A stretch of 64,000 nt of DNA from assembly GCA_902776455.1 (NCBI GenBank), contig CACYQI010000016.1:1-64000 (forward strand), in the 5' to 3' direction. How positions within the stretch are numbered: position 1 is the first letter of the stretch; every line of letters begins with the position of its first letter. The DNA is from an uncultured Bacteroidales bacterium (GTDB lineage: Bacteria; Bacteroidota; Bacteroidia; Bacteroidales; Bacteroidaceae). Below, in pieces: positions 1 through 7,312 of the stretch. The notes beneath the pieces were generated by a model. The model did not search any database. It was not told the origin of the DNA and was given only the letters and a program-made list of their open reading frames with translations. A program made the translations under genes and the position numbers.

Positions 1-197
1 AGGACAAAGTGACCAGTCGTCACAATATCCGTCCGATAGAAGTCAAAAGCGGCAAGAACTACACATTATCTTCCCTAAAGAAGTGTATGAATAAGTTTGA
101 AGAGTATATGACCACTCCTACCGTTTTGCATGCAGCTGACTATAAAGTAGAGGATGGTATCACCTATCTTCCGCTTTACATGTCACCTTTATTGTAA
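1..197 (+). CDS. DUF4143-type AAA ATPase, C-terminal fragment cut by window edge
   Basis: The reading frame is open at the left edge, so only the last 65 or so residues are present. The tail (IRPIEVKSGKNY, then a Lys/Phe-rich helix, then ITYLPLYMSPLL) matches the nuclease-like C-terminal domain of the DUF4143 ATPases that are common in Bacteroidales. In that family the conserved Glu-Val-Lys (EVKSG) belongs to a restriction-endonuclease-like fold behind an N-terminal AAA ATPase domain, which would lie outside this window. The GTG at 9 is an internal Val codon, not a start. The cellular role of the family is poorly known. The identification rests on the tail motif alone. Confidence 0.7.
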   Translation, partial: DKVTSRHNIRPIEVKSGKNYTLSSLKKCMNKFEEYMTTPTVLHAADYKVEDGITYLPLYMSPLL

Positions 198-422
198 GTA
201 CAAGGAGCGTAAGTCTCGTATTGGCGCTATTAGCTTATAGACGTTCTGCCATTTGGTGTTCCTGGCATCGGCCTTCTTCTTGCTCCGCCTGCGCCTGAGG
301 CTATAACCGAAGAACCATGCGAGGAAGCTGCCTTTCTCCTTCTCTCTGTCAAAGAAGTCGTAGCGTTCGTTCACGATGCTCTCATAGCGCCGGCAGCGCA
401 GTGCCTCGGCTTTCTCCGTCAT
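189..422 (-). CDS. Small basic hypothetical protein
   Basis: A 77-residue frame rich in Arg and Lys, with a central Trp-Phe-Phe patch followed by an RRRRSKKK cluster. An AGGAGGG stretch lies about 16 nt upstream of the ATG. Its end overlaps the stop of the convergent DUF4143 gene by 9 bp. I do not recognise the family. The Arg-coding part (near 285-305) shares a GCCTGCGCCTGAGG string with an intergenic stretch near 21688, so it may belong to a dispersed repeat rather than a gene. Confidence 0.3.
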   Translation of the reverse strand: MTEKAEALRCRRYESIVNERYDFFDREKEKGSFLAWFFGYSLRRRRSKKKADARNTKWQNVYKLIAPIRDLRSLYLQ

Positions 423-694
423 GCGCTTATTGTAGTCCCTCCTTTTTATGTGGCATTACAATCAATGGAACGCGAATGGGTCAAAAATGGTATGAATCAA
501 GCATAGGCTGGTCCGTCGGAACTCCTGATTCGTATCAGCAATGAATAGATAACAAAGGAAATCAAGCGAAATATCACGACACTCATCTTTTCATTAAATT
601 TCTCTCATGCAAAATTTTCATAAACTCTATACAGCTATACATCAACGTATATTACACATTGATATACCGCATGTTATAAGATGTATAGAGCTTA

Positions 695-702
695 TATCTT
701 TG
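695..702 (+). promoter_or_regulatory. Orphan -7 promoter box TATCTTTG
   Basis: Matches the Bacteroidetes -7 consensus TAnnTTTG. No protein gene follows within 600 bp on this strand, so any transcript would be non-coding and would cross the palindrome array at 800. Confidence 0.4.
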
Positions 703-799
703 AAAACATTCCGCCATTTCTCCTATTTTGACCTAAATCTCCTCATTATTTGAGCCTCTCTGAACCCTCTGGCATGATATTTGACATCATACAACATGG

Positions 800-883
800 T
801 GAAACAAGTTGTTTCACTAGCGAAACAAGTTGTTTCACCGCTTGAAACAAAATGTTTCACGTTAGGAACACTAAGTGAAACAC
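800..883. repeat. Array of GAAACAAGTTGTTTC palindromes spaced 21-22 bp
   Basis: Palindromes begin at 800, 821 and 843 (the last is TGAAACAAAATGTTTCA). Degenerate half-units follow near 866 and 876. Spacing is 21 and 22 bp, two helical turns. The layout looks like either an operator array or one of the 22-bp periodic arrays seen at 48213 and 56955. Confidence 0.7.
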
Positions 884-1214
884 ATTATGTATCAGCAGTA
901 TAAGCGTCAGAACTCGCCAGTCTTTGTCAGAATTATGCTAATTCCTGTATAGAGCTTTTATTATTTTTAGGCTCTATACAGCATGTAACCTTCGGGTGAT
1001 TAGTGAGTTAAGTGGCTTGCTGTAGGGATGTATAGAGTTTTCAATAATTTTCATTGAGAAAAGTTATTATGTTCCGAAAATGGTTAGTGTAAAACAGAGA
1101 AATAGTCGGAAAAAGCCATGCTTTATGTTGAAGTATCCCCAAAATGCTGATTCTGCGGAAAATGCAAAAATAAGAAATTCCTTGATAAAACAGAGGATAT
1201 TCAAACACAAAGAC

Positions 1215-1288
1215 AGACCCTCTAAATCTCCCTTAAAGGGAGACTTCTTGTCCTCCCCCTTTAAGGGGGAGTTAGAGGGGGTCTTTTT
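1215..1288 (+). terminator. GC-rich palindrome ending in a T run
   Basis: GACC-CTCTAA at the left pairs with TTAGAGGGGGTC at the right, with two smaller hairpins between (CTCCCTTAAAGGGAG and CCCCCTTTAAGGGGG). TTTTTT follows on the + strand. It lies just past the end of the convergent S9 peptidase gene. It is one copy of a palindrome family found all through the window. Confidence 0.55.
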
Positions 1289-1310
1289 TAACCTTTTAAA
1301 TTTTTAATCT

Positions 1311-3890
1311 TTACTTAAGATTCTTCTCCGGATACATTGTGTTCCACCATGTTGGGTCGTCCTGCAGCCAGCGGGCGAACCAGGCCATGATGCTGTCGTG
1401 CCAACGGATGCGCTTGTTGTAGTTGAGGATGTGGTGGTTCTCGCCTTCTACGGTGATGAAGGCGCACTCGCGGCCAAGCAGTTTAAGGGCCGTGAACATC
1501 TGTATGCTCTCGTTGATGGGCACGTTGGTGTCAGCGCCGCCATGCATGAAGAGAATGGGCGTGTGCACCTTGTCGGCATTGAAGAGCGGAGCATGACCGC
1601 TGTAAAGCTCCATATTGTTCCACGGGTAGGAGTGTGCTGCGGAGGTCGTGCTGTAGGTGTAGCCCCAGTAGCCGTATCCCCAGTAGCTGGCGGGATTGCT
1701 GATGCCGGCATGGCTCATGGCAGCGGCGAAGATGTCGGTCACGGTCTGCAGGTACATCGTCATGAAGCCGCCGTAGCTGGCTCCCATGCACCCCACCTTG
1801 TCGGCCTTGACGAAGGGATGTTCCTTGCAGAACTGCTTGGTACCCTGAATGATGTCGTCGGCTGTGTAGTCGCCGTAGGCATTGACATGTCGCGAAGCAA
1901 ACTCCTGTCCGAAACCGCTGCAACCCGATGGCTGAATGAGGTAAACCACATAGCCCATCGCAGCCCATTCCTGGAAGTTGTAGTAGCTGTCGAGGAGTCG
2001 TCCCACGGGCGAGCAGCCGCCGTAGTAATAGACGAGCATGGGGTACTGCTTCGTCTCGTCGAAGAATGGCGGCAGGAAGTAGCAGCCGTAGATGGTGTCG
2101 CCTCGCTCGGCCTTGAAGTTCCAGTCGTGGCATTCGCCCAACTGTATGTCTTTCAGTCGGGTAGGGTTGAGGTCGCAGAGCACGCGCTCCTTGCCGGTCT
2201 TGAGGTCGCGCAGCCAGCAGCGGTCGGTGCTCATGCTGCTCTCGCCGATGTAGGCCAGGAGGGGCTTCTCTTCGGCAAGGCTGAAGCTGCTATATATATA
2301 TGGTTCGGAGAGGGGCAAAAGCTCAGCGACCCCCTCTAAATCTCCCCGAGGGGAGACTTTGATGCGATAGAGACTCTTCAGGTCGCGGTTCTCGCAGAGG
2401 GCGTAGATCATGCCATCCTGTTCCGACCACTGGTAGGACGTGACGGAAGGGTCGAAGTCGCGCGTCAGACATTGCACTTCCTTTGTCTCGAGGTTCATGA
2501 TGAACAGCTCGTACTCGAAGCTGTTGGGCACAAGACCTTCCGAGAGGGTGTTGCCTATGCCGCCGAGAGCCTCGGGACTGCCTGTGAGGGCGAGGTACTT
2601 CTCGTCGGGCGAGAAGGAGTACGAGCTGATGAATCCATCGTGGCGGACCAGCGTGTCGACTTGGCCTGTCTTGAGGTCGAGCAGGAGCAGGTCGGTGAAT
2701 TCAAAGGGACGTTCTGTCAGTTTCTCTGTTCGGATGGACAGGAGGAAGCGGCTGGCGTCCTTGTTGGGCACGACATAGACATTGCGTGCGCCCTTGGTGA
2801 TGGGTGTCGTGATGCCCGTCTCGATGTCGTAGAGCGAGTAGTTGCGGCGGTTGCGATAGCCAGGCTGACGGTCGTCGGGCTCCAGGATTTGGTGCACATC
2901 CTTGTTCTTCTCCTCGGGCACCTTCTCGTCGATGGTGACGAGGAAGTGCTTCAGGTCGTCGGTCAGCCAAGCGTAACCCTTGCCCGTGTATTTGCCGATG
3001 AATGTCTTCTCGCCCGTCTTGGGGTCAACGGCCTCGTAGCACCAAGTGCCTTGACTACCGTCGAGCGTTGCTTCTGTCTCGCGGTAGCTGCGCAGGTAGC
3101 GGTCGCCTTTGGGAAGCCACCTTTGGAAGCCGTCGAGGCTGAACTCCTTGCCAGTCGCGAGGTCGATGAAGATGTCACGGCCTTCCGTTTCGCCACCCTT
3201 AAAAGTGATGTTCTTGTGGATGCGGACGTACTTGCCCGAGCTGGATAGCTCCACGCCATTGATGCGCTCGCCATGCATCATGTCGGCATTCGTCCAGTAG
3301 CGCTTGCCTTCGGGATTGATTTCGAGGGGCTGCTCGCTCTCCACGGAAATGCGGAGCGTATCAGAGGGGCAAGGGGCAAGGGGCGAGGAGCAAGAGGCAA
3401 GGGGCGAGGAGCAAGAGGATTGAATGGTGTCTTGGCATTCTCCTGCCCCTTGCTCCTTGCTCCTTGCTCCTTGCTCCTTGGGCGAGGGCTTGACGAGTAG
3501 CTTGATGCAGACCTCGTGCCGCCCCGGAACCAGCTCGAAGTCACCGCCTTGCTCATTGCCGTCGATGTAGAGCTTGTGTTTGCTCTCGCACTTCACATTG
3601 ACCTTACCCTTAGCGAAGCCTGTGTTCTGAATGGAGAAGCCGGCGAAATAGAAACCCTCGCGATCGATAGAGAGGGGCAGACTTGTCTTCTCGCCTTTGG
3701 GGGACGTCGGCAGGGGGCTTTCCATAAAGACCTCGTCGAGGTCGATTTTGTTGCCTTCCGAGTCGAGGCTGTCCGTCATAAATGGCTTCGCGATAGGGTA
3801 GGGACCAGCCAGCCGGATGCCCGTGATGTCTGTCGTTTCTGCTGCTGCCATCAAGGGCAGAAAGCATAGGGAAAGAAGTATGTTACGCAT
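1311..3890 (-). CDS. Secreted S9 family prolyl oligopeptidase / DPP-like peptidase
   Basis: Serine peptidase of clan SC, likely periplasmic or surface, releasing dipeptides or oligopeptides. A signal peptide begins MRNILLSLCFLPLMAAA. The middle is a beta-propeller-like region, and the C-terminal alpha/beta-hydrolase domain carries GASYGG with nucleophile Ser705, Asp787 in HGGADTNVP and His819 in GENHHI. I chose the start at 3890 because the -7 promoter box at 3913-3920 lies downstream of the longer alternative start at 3923. Residues about 137-176 are encoded by a heptad hairpin repeat inserted in frame (see 3364-3482). A GC-rich palindrome encodes about residues 509-522. Both lie outside the catalytic triad. 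Length (859 residues) is slightly above that of typical S9 enzymes, which fits these insertions. Confidence 0.93.
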   Translation of the reverse strand: MRNILLSLCFLPLMAAAETTDITGIRLAGPYPIAKPFMTDSLDSEGNKIDLDEVFMESPLPTSPKGEKTSLPLSIDREGFYFAGFSIQNTGFAKGKVNVKCESKHKLYIDGNEQGGDFELVPGRHEVCIKLLVKPSPKEQGARSKEQGAGECQDTIQSSCSSPLASCSSPLAPCPSDTLRISVESEQPLEINPEGKRYWTNADMMHGERINGVELSSSGKYVRIHKNITFKGGETEGRDIFIDLATGKEFSLDGFQRWLPKGDRYLRSYRETEATLDGSQGTWCYEAVDPKTGEKTFIGKYTGKGYAWLTDDLKHFLVTIDEKVPEEKNKDVHQILEPDDRQPGYRNRRNYSLYDIETGITTPITKGARNVYVVPNKDASRFLLSIRTEKLTERPFEFTDLLLLDLKTGQVDTLVRHDGFISSYSFSPDEKYLALTGSPEALGGIGNTLSEGLVPNSFEYELFIMNLETKEVQCLTRDFDPSVTSYQWSEQDGMIYALCENRDLKSLYRIKVSPRGDLEGVAELLPLSEPYIYSSFSLAEEKPLLAYIGESSMSTDRCWLRDLKTGKERVLCDLNPTRLKDIQLGECHDWNFKAERGDTIYGCYFLPPFFDETKQYPMLVYYYGGCSPVGRLLDSYYNFQEWAAMGYVVYLIQPSGCSGFGQEFASRHVNAYGDYTADDIIQGTKQFCKEHPFVKADKVGCMGASYGGFMTMYLQTVTDIFAAAMSHAGISNPASYWGYGYWGYTYSTTSAAHSYPWNNMELYSGHAPLFNADKVHTPILFMHGGADTNVPINESIQMFTALKLLGRECAFITVEGENHHILNYNKRIRWHDSIMAWFARWLQDDPTWWNTMYPEKNLK
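3364..3482. repeat. Heptad hairpin element (GGGGCAA type) inside the S9 peptidase gene
   Basis: The left arm (3364-3415) is built of GGGGCAA/GGAGCAA heptads. The right arm (3444-3482) is its complement. On the minus strand the 28-nt loop starts with GGAGAATGCC and ends with CAATCCT, the same loop termini as the intergenic elements at 11993, 16261 and 20885. The peptidase frame stays open through it. Confidence 0.8.
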
Positions 3891-3912
3891 AATGAATAGA
3901 TGTTTTTGACTG

Positions 3913-3920
3913 CAAATGTA
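3913..3920 (-). promoter_or_regulatory. -7 promoter box TACATTTG of the S9 peptidase
   Basis: Matches TAnnTTTG, about 23 nt before the ATG at 3890. Confidence 0.55.
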
Positions 3921-4040
3921 CAAAAAAGATTAGAGATAAAGGAACGTAGCAAAGGAAAAAGTGCAAAAAGAGCCGGCATGCAAATAAATCTTCCGCCTTA
4001 GCCCTTGTTTCTTAATTATATTTCTTACCTTATGCCTCAG

Positions 4041-4125
4041 ATGCTATCGTATAAGACAATCCAACCTGACACTCTGGAACTCCTGAGGCGCCTGATGGCA
4101 GAGCCGCTGTTTGCGGGCATGTATC
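4041..4125 (+). pseudogene. 5' fragment of an AbiEii/AbiGii-type nucleotidyltransferase toxin gene
   Basis: The frame starting at 4041 reads MLSYKTIQPDTLELLRRLM and then AEPLFAG. This resembles the N-terminus of Bacteroidales AbiEii-family toxins (M-hydrophobic-KT-P-TL-LL-LM-P). The family next has a nucleotidyltransferase motif (VGGTALSL-like), which is absent here. Similarity stops after about 28 residues, so this is a remnant. Recognition is from memory of the family and is moderate. The rest of the 3921-4299 gap shows nothing else. Confidence 0.45.
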
Positions 4126-4299
4126 ATAGCAAGCAGGAAGCCGCGACTCCCTGCTTTCGTAGTGTTAGGGGAATAAGTACTTCTTTTTTATTTAATTCTG
4201 TTGCTGTCCGGGAAATAATTATTAGGGCAAGTCATTGCTCTACAGGCCGCGCCGCAGCCCTCAGCAAATGCGTGTGTATGTCTCATTGCCGACATAGAA

Positions 4300-4707
4300 T
4301 TACTTCAATTGCTTTGCAAATTCTTTGATGGTAGTGACAGTCAACTTCGGCCAGTCAATTTGCTTGAGGATATCGAAATGAGCATCGTTGGTCACAATGT
4401 ATTCGGCATTGGCTGCTACAGCACAATCAACAAACTTATTATCATCAGCATCGGCCTCAATTAGCCGGAAATGGTAATAGACATTCAGGAACTCAGTGGT
4501 ATGCAATCGGGCAATGGCCTCAACCACATTGTGGGCAATATCAGCATTGGTTTTCCGAGCAATGATTTCCTCGTACTCATTGAGAATCTCTGTGTTGACA
4601 CATAGGCTGACATGGCCAGCCAAAATCTCACTCCATATCTTGTGATACGGACTACGACTGGGCAGAGCCTGTAGCAAACAGTTGGTGTCAAGAACGATGC
4701 GCCTCAT
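4300..4707 (-). CDS. PIN-domain toxin (COG1569/TIGR00305 type)
   Basis: Putative ribonuclease toxin of a type II toxin-antitoxin pair. The 135-residue protein has the PIN acidic residues: an Asp in the N-terminal RIVLDTNCLL strand, a Glu in the NEYEEI helix, and Asp residues in the DADDNKFVDCA stretch and in VTNDAHF. Members of this family cut RNA in a Mg-dependent way. Its start overlaps the end of the upstream gene by 20 bp, the normal antitoxin-then-toxin order. The RNA target cannot be read from the sequence. Confidence 0.85.
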   Translation of the reverse strand: MRRIVLDTNCLLQALPSRSPYHKIWSEILAGHVSLCVNTEILNEYEEIIARKTNADIAHNVVEAIARLHTTEFLNVYYHFRLIEADADDNKFVDCAVAANAEYIVTNDAHFDILKQIDWPKLTVTTIKEFAKQLK

Positions 4708-4918
4708 ACGTGTAGGGGGTGTGCATGTGCTCTGCTCCCCATTGTTCTATAACCTGTTCGTTAATTTCTCCCTTGTCCCAAAGAGCATCGATTGCCTTTT
4801 GTGCTTTTTGCGCAAAATAGCGAGCCAAGAGGTTCTTAAACTCGTTCAGTTCCACCTCGGAGTTAATCTGCCTCACTGCATTCAGCAGTTCCAGTTGTGC
4901 CATTTCCGTGTAGCTCAT
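4688..4918 (-). CDS. Antitoxin partner of the PIN toxin
   Basis: A 76-residue, helix-rich acidic protein (MSYTEMAQLELLNAVRQINS onward) directly upstream of, and overlapping, the PIN toxin. Small proteins of this kind paired with COG1569 toxins act as antitoxins. The middle (ELNEFKNLLARYFAQKAQ) is predicted helical. The C-terminal half (EQWGAEHMHTPY) probably wraps the toxin. The ATG at 4918 is preferred over the start 36 bp upstream because the protein begins there as its relatives do. The role is inferred from position and size. Confidence 0.72.
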   Translation of the reverse strand: MSYTEMAQLELLNAVRQINSEVELNEFKNLLARYFAQKAQKAIDALWDKGEINEQVIEQWGAEHMHTPYTYEAHRS

Positions 4919-5194
4919 AGTCAAATCCTTTAGAATTCTGCTGCAAAGATACAAAAAGTTTCACAAACCTACACTATGTTCCCTGCTTTTTTTCTTAGGA
5001 ACGCTAAAGAATAAATTGAGTTCCGGAAGTTATAAAATGAAGTTAAATTGGGAGTTCTTCGCTTCGCTCAGGCGGTACTTTGAGTACTTTGACTATTGCC
5101 TCAAGTACAGGCAGAACGCGGAACAACGCTTCGCGCAGGAGGTTCTTGGATGCTTTAGCACCAAGGCGCAGCATCGCTTGCATTGCACTATCAT

Positions 5195-5565
5195 CCAAGG
5201 GGAGGACCCGAAAAACCTTGACAGGATTTTGCGCTACTGCGAGGGGAAACGGTCGATGCTGCTGGGGATGTTTTCCGATGCTCCGTGGAGAATCGGCCAA
5301 CACTCCGTGGAGAGTCGAGCGAAACTCCACGTTGAATTTCCCCTCTCAACTTTCAATTTTCAGTCTCATTCTTTGTTCCGTTTGTCGGTATGTCATGCCG
5401 ACCTGCCACTTTCTTAACATCGCCTCTGAAAACTCGCCGTTATAACCAGTTGATTATCAGCGGCGATTAAAAATAAGCCCTTTTCCTGTCTTCGGTGGAC
5501 AAAAGTGCCGCAGAGGCAAAAAGAATGCCTTAGAACGCGTCGGAATGCGAAAAGTATTGACATTA
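5195..5565 (+). repeat. Composite repeat element, copy 1
   Basis: First of four related copies (others 13437, 21948, 32248). In order: a CTCCGTGGAG array with 22-bp period (GTGGAG at 5285 and 5307), a run of AACTTTCAATTTTC heptads, the conserved string TTCTTTGTTCCGTTTG, a CTTTCTTAAC string, TTGATTATCAGC, GATTAAAAATAAGCCC and AAAAGTATTGAC. Short frames through it (such as 5016-5417) are rejected as genes because they follow the DNA repeat rather than a protein family. Confidence 0.75.
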
Positions 5566-5589
5566 TGCGCTAGAAGTGATGGAGGGTTA

Positions 5590-5700
5590 TGGCGGGATTA
5601 AAAATCCCTATACTCAATATGTGCGGATTGCAAATCCGCACGAACAAGAGACAGCAGGAAGACTGAATCTCCGCGACTACAATCGCGTCTTTGCGCAATA
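5590..5700. repeat. Cluster of GGATTnnnAATCC palindromes
   Basis: Three short palindromes in a row: GGGATTAAAAATCCC, TGCGGATTGCAAATCCGCA and an imperfect CGCGACTACAATCGCG. A similar cluster lies at 59205-59325. The rest of the 4955-5771 gap is composite repeat copy 1 plus ATGAATT heptads at 5735-5765. Confidence 0.65.
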
Positions 5701-5771
5701 CCAATCCATGAAAATTGCCGCTACCCATAAAAATTATGAATTATGAATTATGAATTATGAATTAATTTATG

Positions 5772-5779
5772 TACCTTTG
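5772..5779 (+). promoter_or_regulatory. -7 promoter box TACCTTTG of murF
   Basis: Matches TAnnTTTG, about 65 nt before the murF ATG, just after a run of ATGAATT heptads. Confidence 0.6.
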
Positions 5780-5844
5780 CAGGCGAAAAACAGCGGGCTG
5801 TTCCCCTTCTTCGGGCATGGCCTGCATCTAACCTACAGATTTAC

Positions 5845-7128
5845 ATGAATACAGAAACATTATATTCCATCTTCCGCGAGCATCCTCAAGTGACGACCGA
5901 CAGCCGCAATACGCCCGATGGCAGCATCTTCTTTGCCCTGAAGGGTGCTTCGTTCGACGGCAACGAGTTCGCCACCAAGGCCCTCGAAGCGGGCTGTGCC
6001 TTCGCTGTGGTCGATAATCCCCGCGTGGCGGCCTTGGACAAACGGCTCATCCTTGTTCCCGATGTGCTGGAGACCTTGCAGAAGCTGGCCGCCTACCATC
6101 GCAGGACTTGGGGCGGACCTGTGCTGCAGATTACGGGTTCCAACGGTAAGACGACCACCAAGGAACTGACCTCCGCCGTCCTCTCGAAGGGGAAGCGCGT
6201 GCTCAGCACCGAGGGCAACCTGAACAACCACATCGGCGTGCCTCTCACCCTCTTGCGTATCAAGCCGGAGCACGAAGTGGCCGTCATCGAGACGGGTGCC
6301 AACCATCCTGGCGAGATAGCGGCTCTCTGCCGCATAGCTCAAGCTGACTTCGGACTCATCACCAACGTCGGACGCGCTCATCTTGAGGGATTTGGAAGCT
6401 TCGAAGGCGTGAAGCAGACGAAGGGCGAACTCTACGACGACATCCATGCCCGCGGAGGAAAAGTGTTCCTGAATGCTTTCGACGCCGACCTCCTTGAGAT
6501 GGCTCGCAGTCGTGGCTTTATGCTCAACGACGATGCCCTGCCTTACGTCGAAGGAAGGATATGCGGCACGGGCCCATTCGTCGAGTTCGAGTGGAGGGCA
6601 GACATCGATGAGCCTTGGCACACGGTCAGCACGCATCTCATCGGAGCCTATAACATCGCCAACCTTCGTGCCGCTGTCACCGTTGGCCTCTCCTTCGGCA
6701 TTCGCCCCGAACAGATTGACGAGGCGCTTGCTGCCTACAATCCGACGAACGGACGCAGCGAGTTGAAGCAAGTGGGAAGCAACTGTTTCATCGTGGATGC
6801 CTACAATGCCAACCCCTCGAGCATGTCGGCGGCGCTGACGAACTTATCGCTTATGGAGGACGCGCATAAGATGGTGATACTGGGCGACATGCGTGAGCTT
6901 GGCTCTGCAAGCTACGAGGAACACAAGCGCATCGTGCGCCAGCTCGAAGGCATGGACTTGGAGCGCATCTGGCTGGTGGGTAGCGAGTTCGAGATGGTGG
7001 CAGGAAGCGGCATGCGCGTCTTCAAGGACGTGGAAGCCGTGAAGGCCGCTTTGCAGGAAGAAGCCATCAGCAACACCACCATCCTCATCAAAGGCAGCAA
7101 CAGCACGAAGCTCTATACGTTGAGCTGA
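5845..7128 (+). CDS. murF: UDP-N-acetylmuramoyl-tripeptide--D-alanyl-D-alanine ligase
   Basis: Cytoplasmic ATP-dependent ligase that adds D-Ala-D-Ala to UDP-MurNAc-tripeptide, the last cytosolic step of stem-peptide synthesis. The Mur N-terminal domain has TDSRNTPDGSIFFAL. The P-loop is ITGSNGKTTTKEL with Lys102. The central domain has ETGANHPGEI and LITNVGRAHLEGFGS, and the C-terminal ligase domain has VDAYNANPSSM and GDMRELG. The length of 427 residues is normal for the Bacteroidetes enzyme. It stands alone, not in a dcw cluster, with its own promoter box at 5772. Its TGA is followed at once by a heptad hairpin repeat. Confidence 0.96.
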   Translation: MNTETLYSIFREHPQVTTDSRNTPDGSIFFALKGASFDGNEFATKALEAGCAFAVVDNPRVAALDKRLILVPDVLETLQKLAAYHRRTWGGPVLQITGSNGKTTTKELTSAVLSKGKRVLSTEGNLNNHIGVPLTLLRIKPEHEVAVIETGANHPGEIAALCRIAQADFGLITNVGRAHLEGFGSFEGVKQTKGELYDDIHARGGKVFLNAFDADLLEMARSRGFMLNDDALPYVEGRICGTGPFVEFEWRADIDEPWHTVSTHLIGAYNIANLRAAVTVGLSFGIRPEQIDEALAAYNPTNGRSELKQVGSNCFIVDAYNANPSSMSAALTNLSLMEDAHKMVILGDMRELGSASYEEHKRIVRQLEGMDLERIWLVGSEFEMVAGSGMRVFKDVEAVKAALQEEAISNTTILIKGSNSTKLYTLS

Positions 7129-7312
7129 GAATTAAAGATTAAAGATTAAAGATTAAGGATTAAGGCTGATTGTGATGGCTGCGGCAAAAACAACCAAACT
7201 TTAATGAAACGAAGATTAAAGATTAAGGATTACGGATTAAGGCTGATTGTGATGGCTGCGGCAAAAACAACCAAACTTTAATCTTTAATCCTTAATCCGT
7301 AATCTTTAATCC
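7128..7312. repeat. Heptad hairpin element (GATTAAA type), tandem double copy
   Basis: Two copies of (GATTAAA)n followed by GCTGATTGTGATGGCTGCGG and CAAAAACAACCAAAC. The second copy ends in the complementary arm (CTTTAATC, CCTTAATC heptads, 7278-7312). The right arm supplies the last codons and the stop of the convergent tamB gene (GAT-TAA). Possible bidirectional terminator between murF and tamB. Confidence 0.8.

Larger units (their letters stand above)
625..1040. repeat. Five copies of TGTATAGAG in both orientations
   Basis: TGTATAGAG occurs at 682, 946 and 1030, and its complement CTCTATACA at 625 and 972. The 945-955 and 971-981 copies form a perfect 11-bp stem (CTGTATAGAGC) around a 15-nt AT-rich loop. 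Confidence 0.75.
423..1310. other. Gene-poor spacer with repeats and an orphan promoter
   Basis: No convincing protein gene lies here. The spacer holds five copies of TGTATAGAG or its complement (625, 682, 946, 972, 1030), a promoter box at 695, a palindrome array at 800-866 and a GC-rich terminator-like palindrome at 1215-1288. A 75-codon frame at 1080-1307 ends inside that palindrome and is rejected. Confidence 0.6.

Noticed and set aside
1080..1307. 75-codon frame before the S9 peptidase end
   Set aside because: It ends inside the GC-rich terminator-like palindrome, with no family resemblance and no clear start signal.
1398..2339. Long open frame (313 codons) opposite the S9 peptidase
   Set aside because: Antisense shadow of a GC-rich gene. 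It has no recognisable domain and the sense strand encodes a full peptidase.
5016..5417. 133-codon frame upstream of murF
   Set aside because: Its second half is composite repeat copy 1. The shared LHSLFRL peptide follows from DNA identity.
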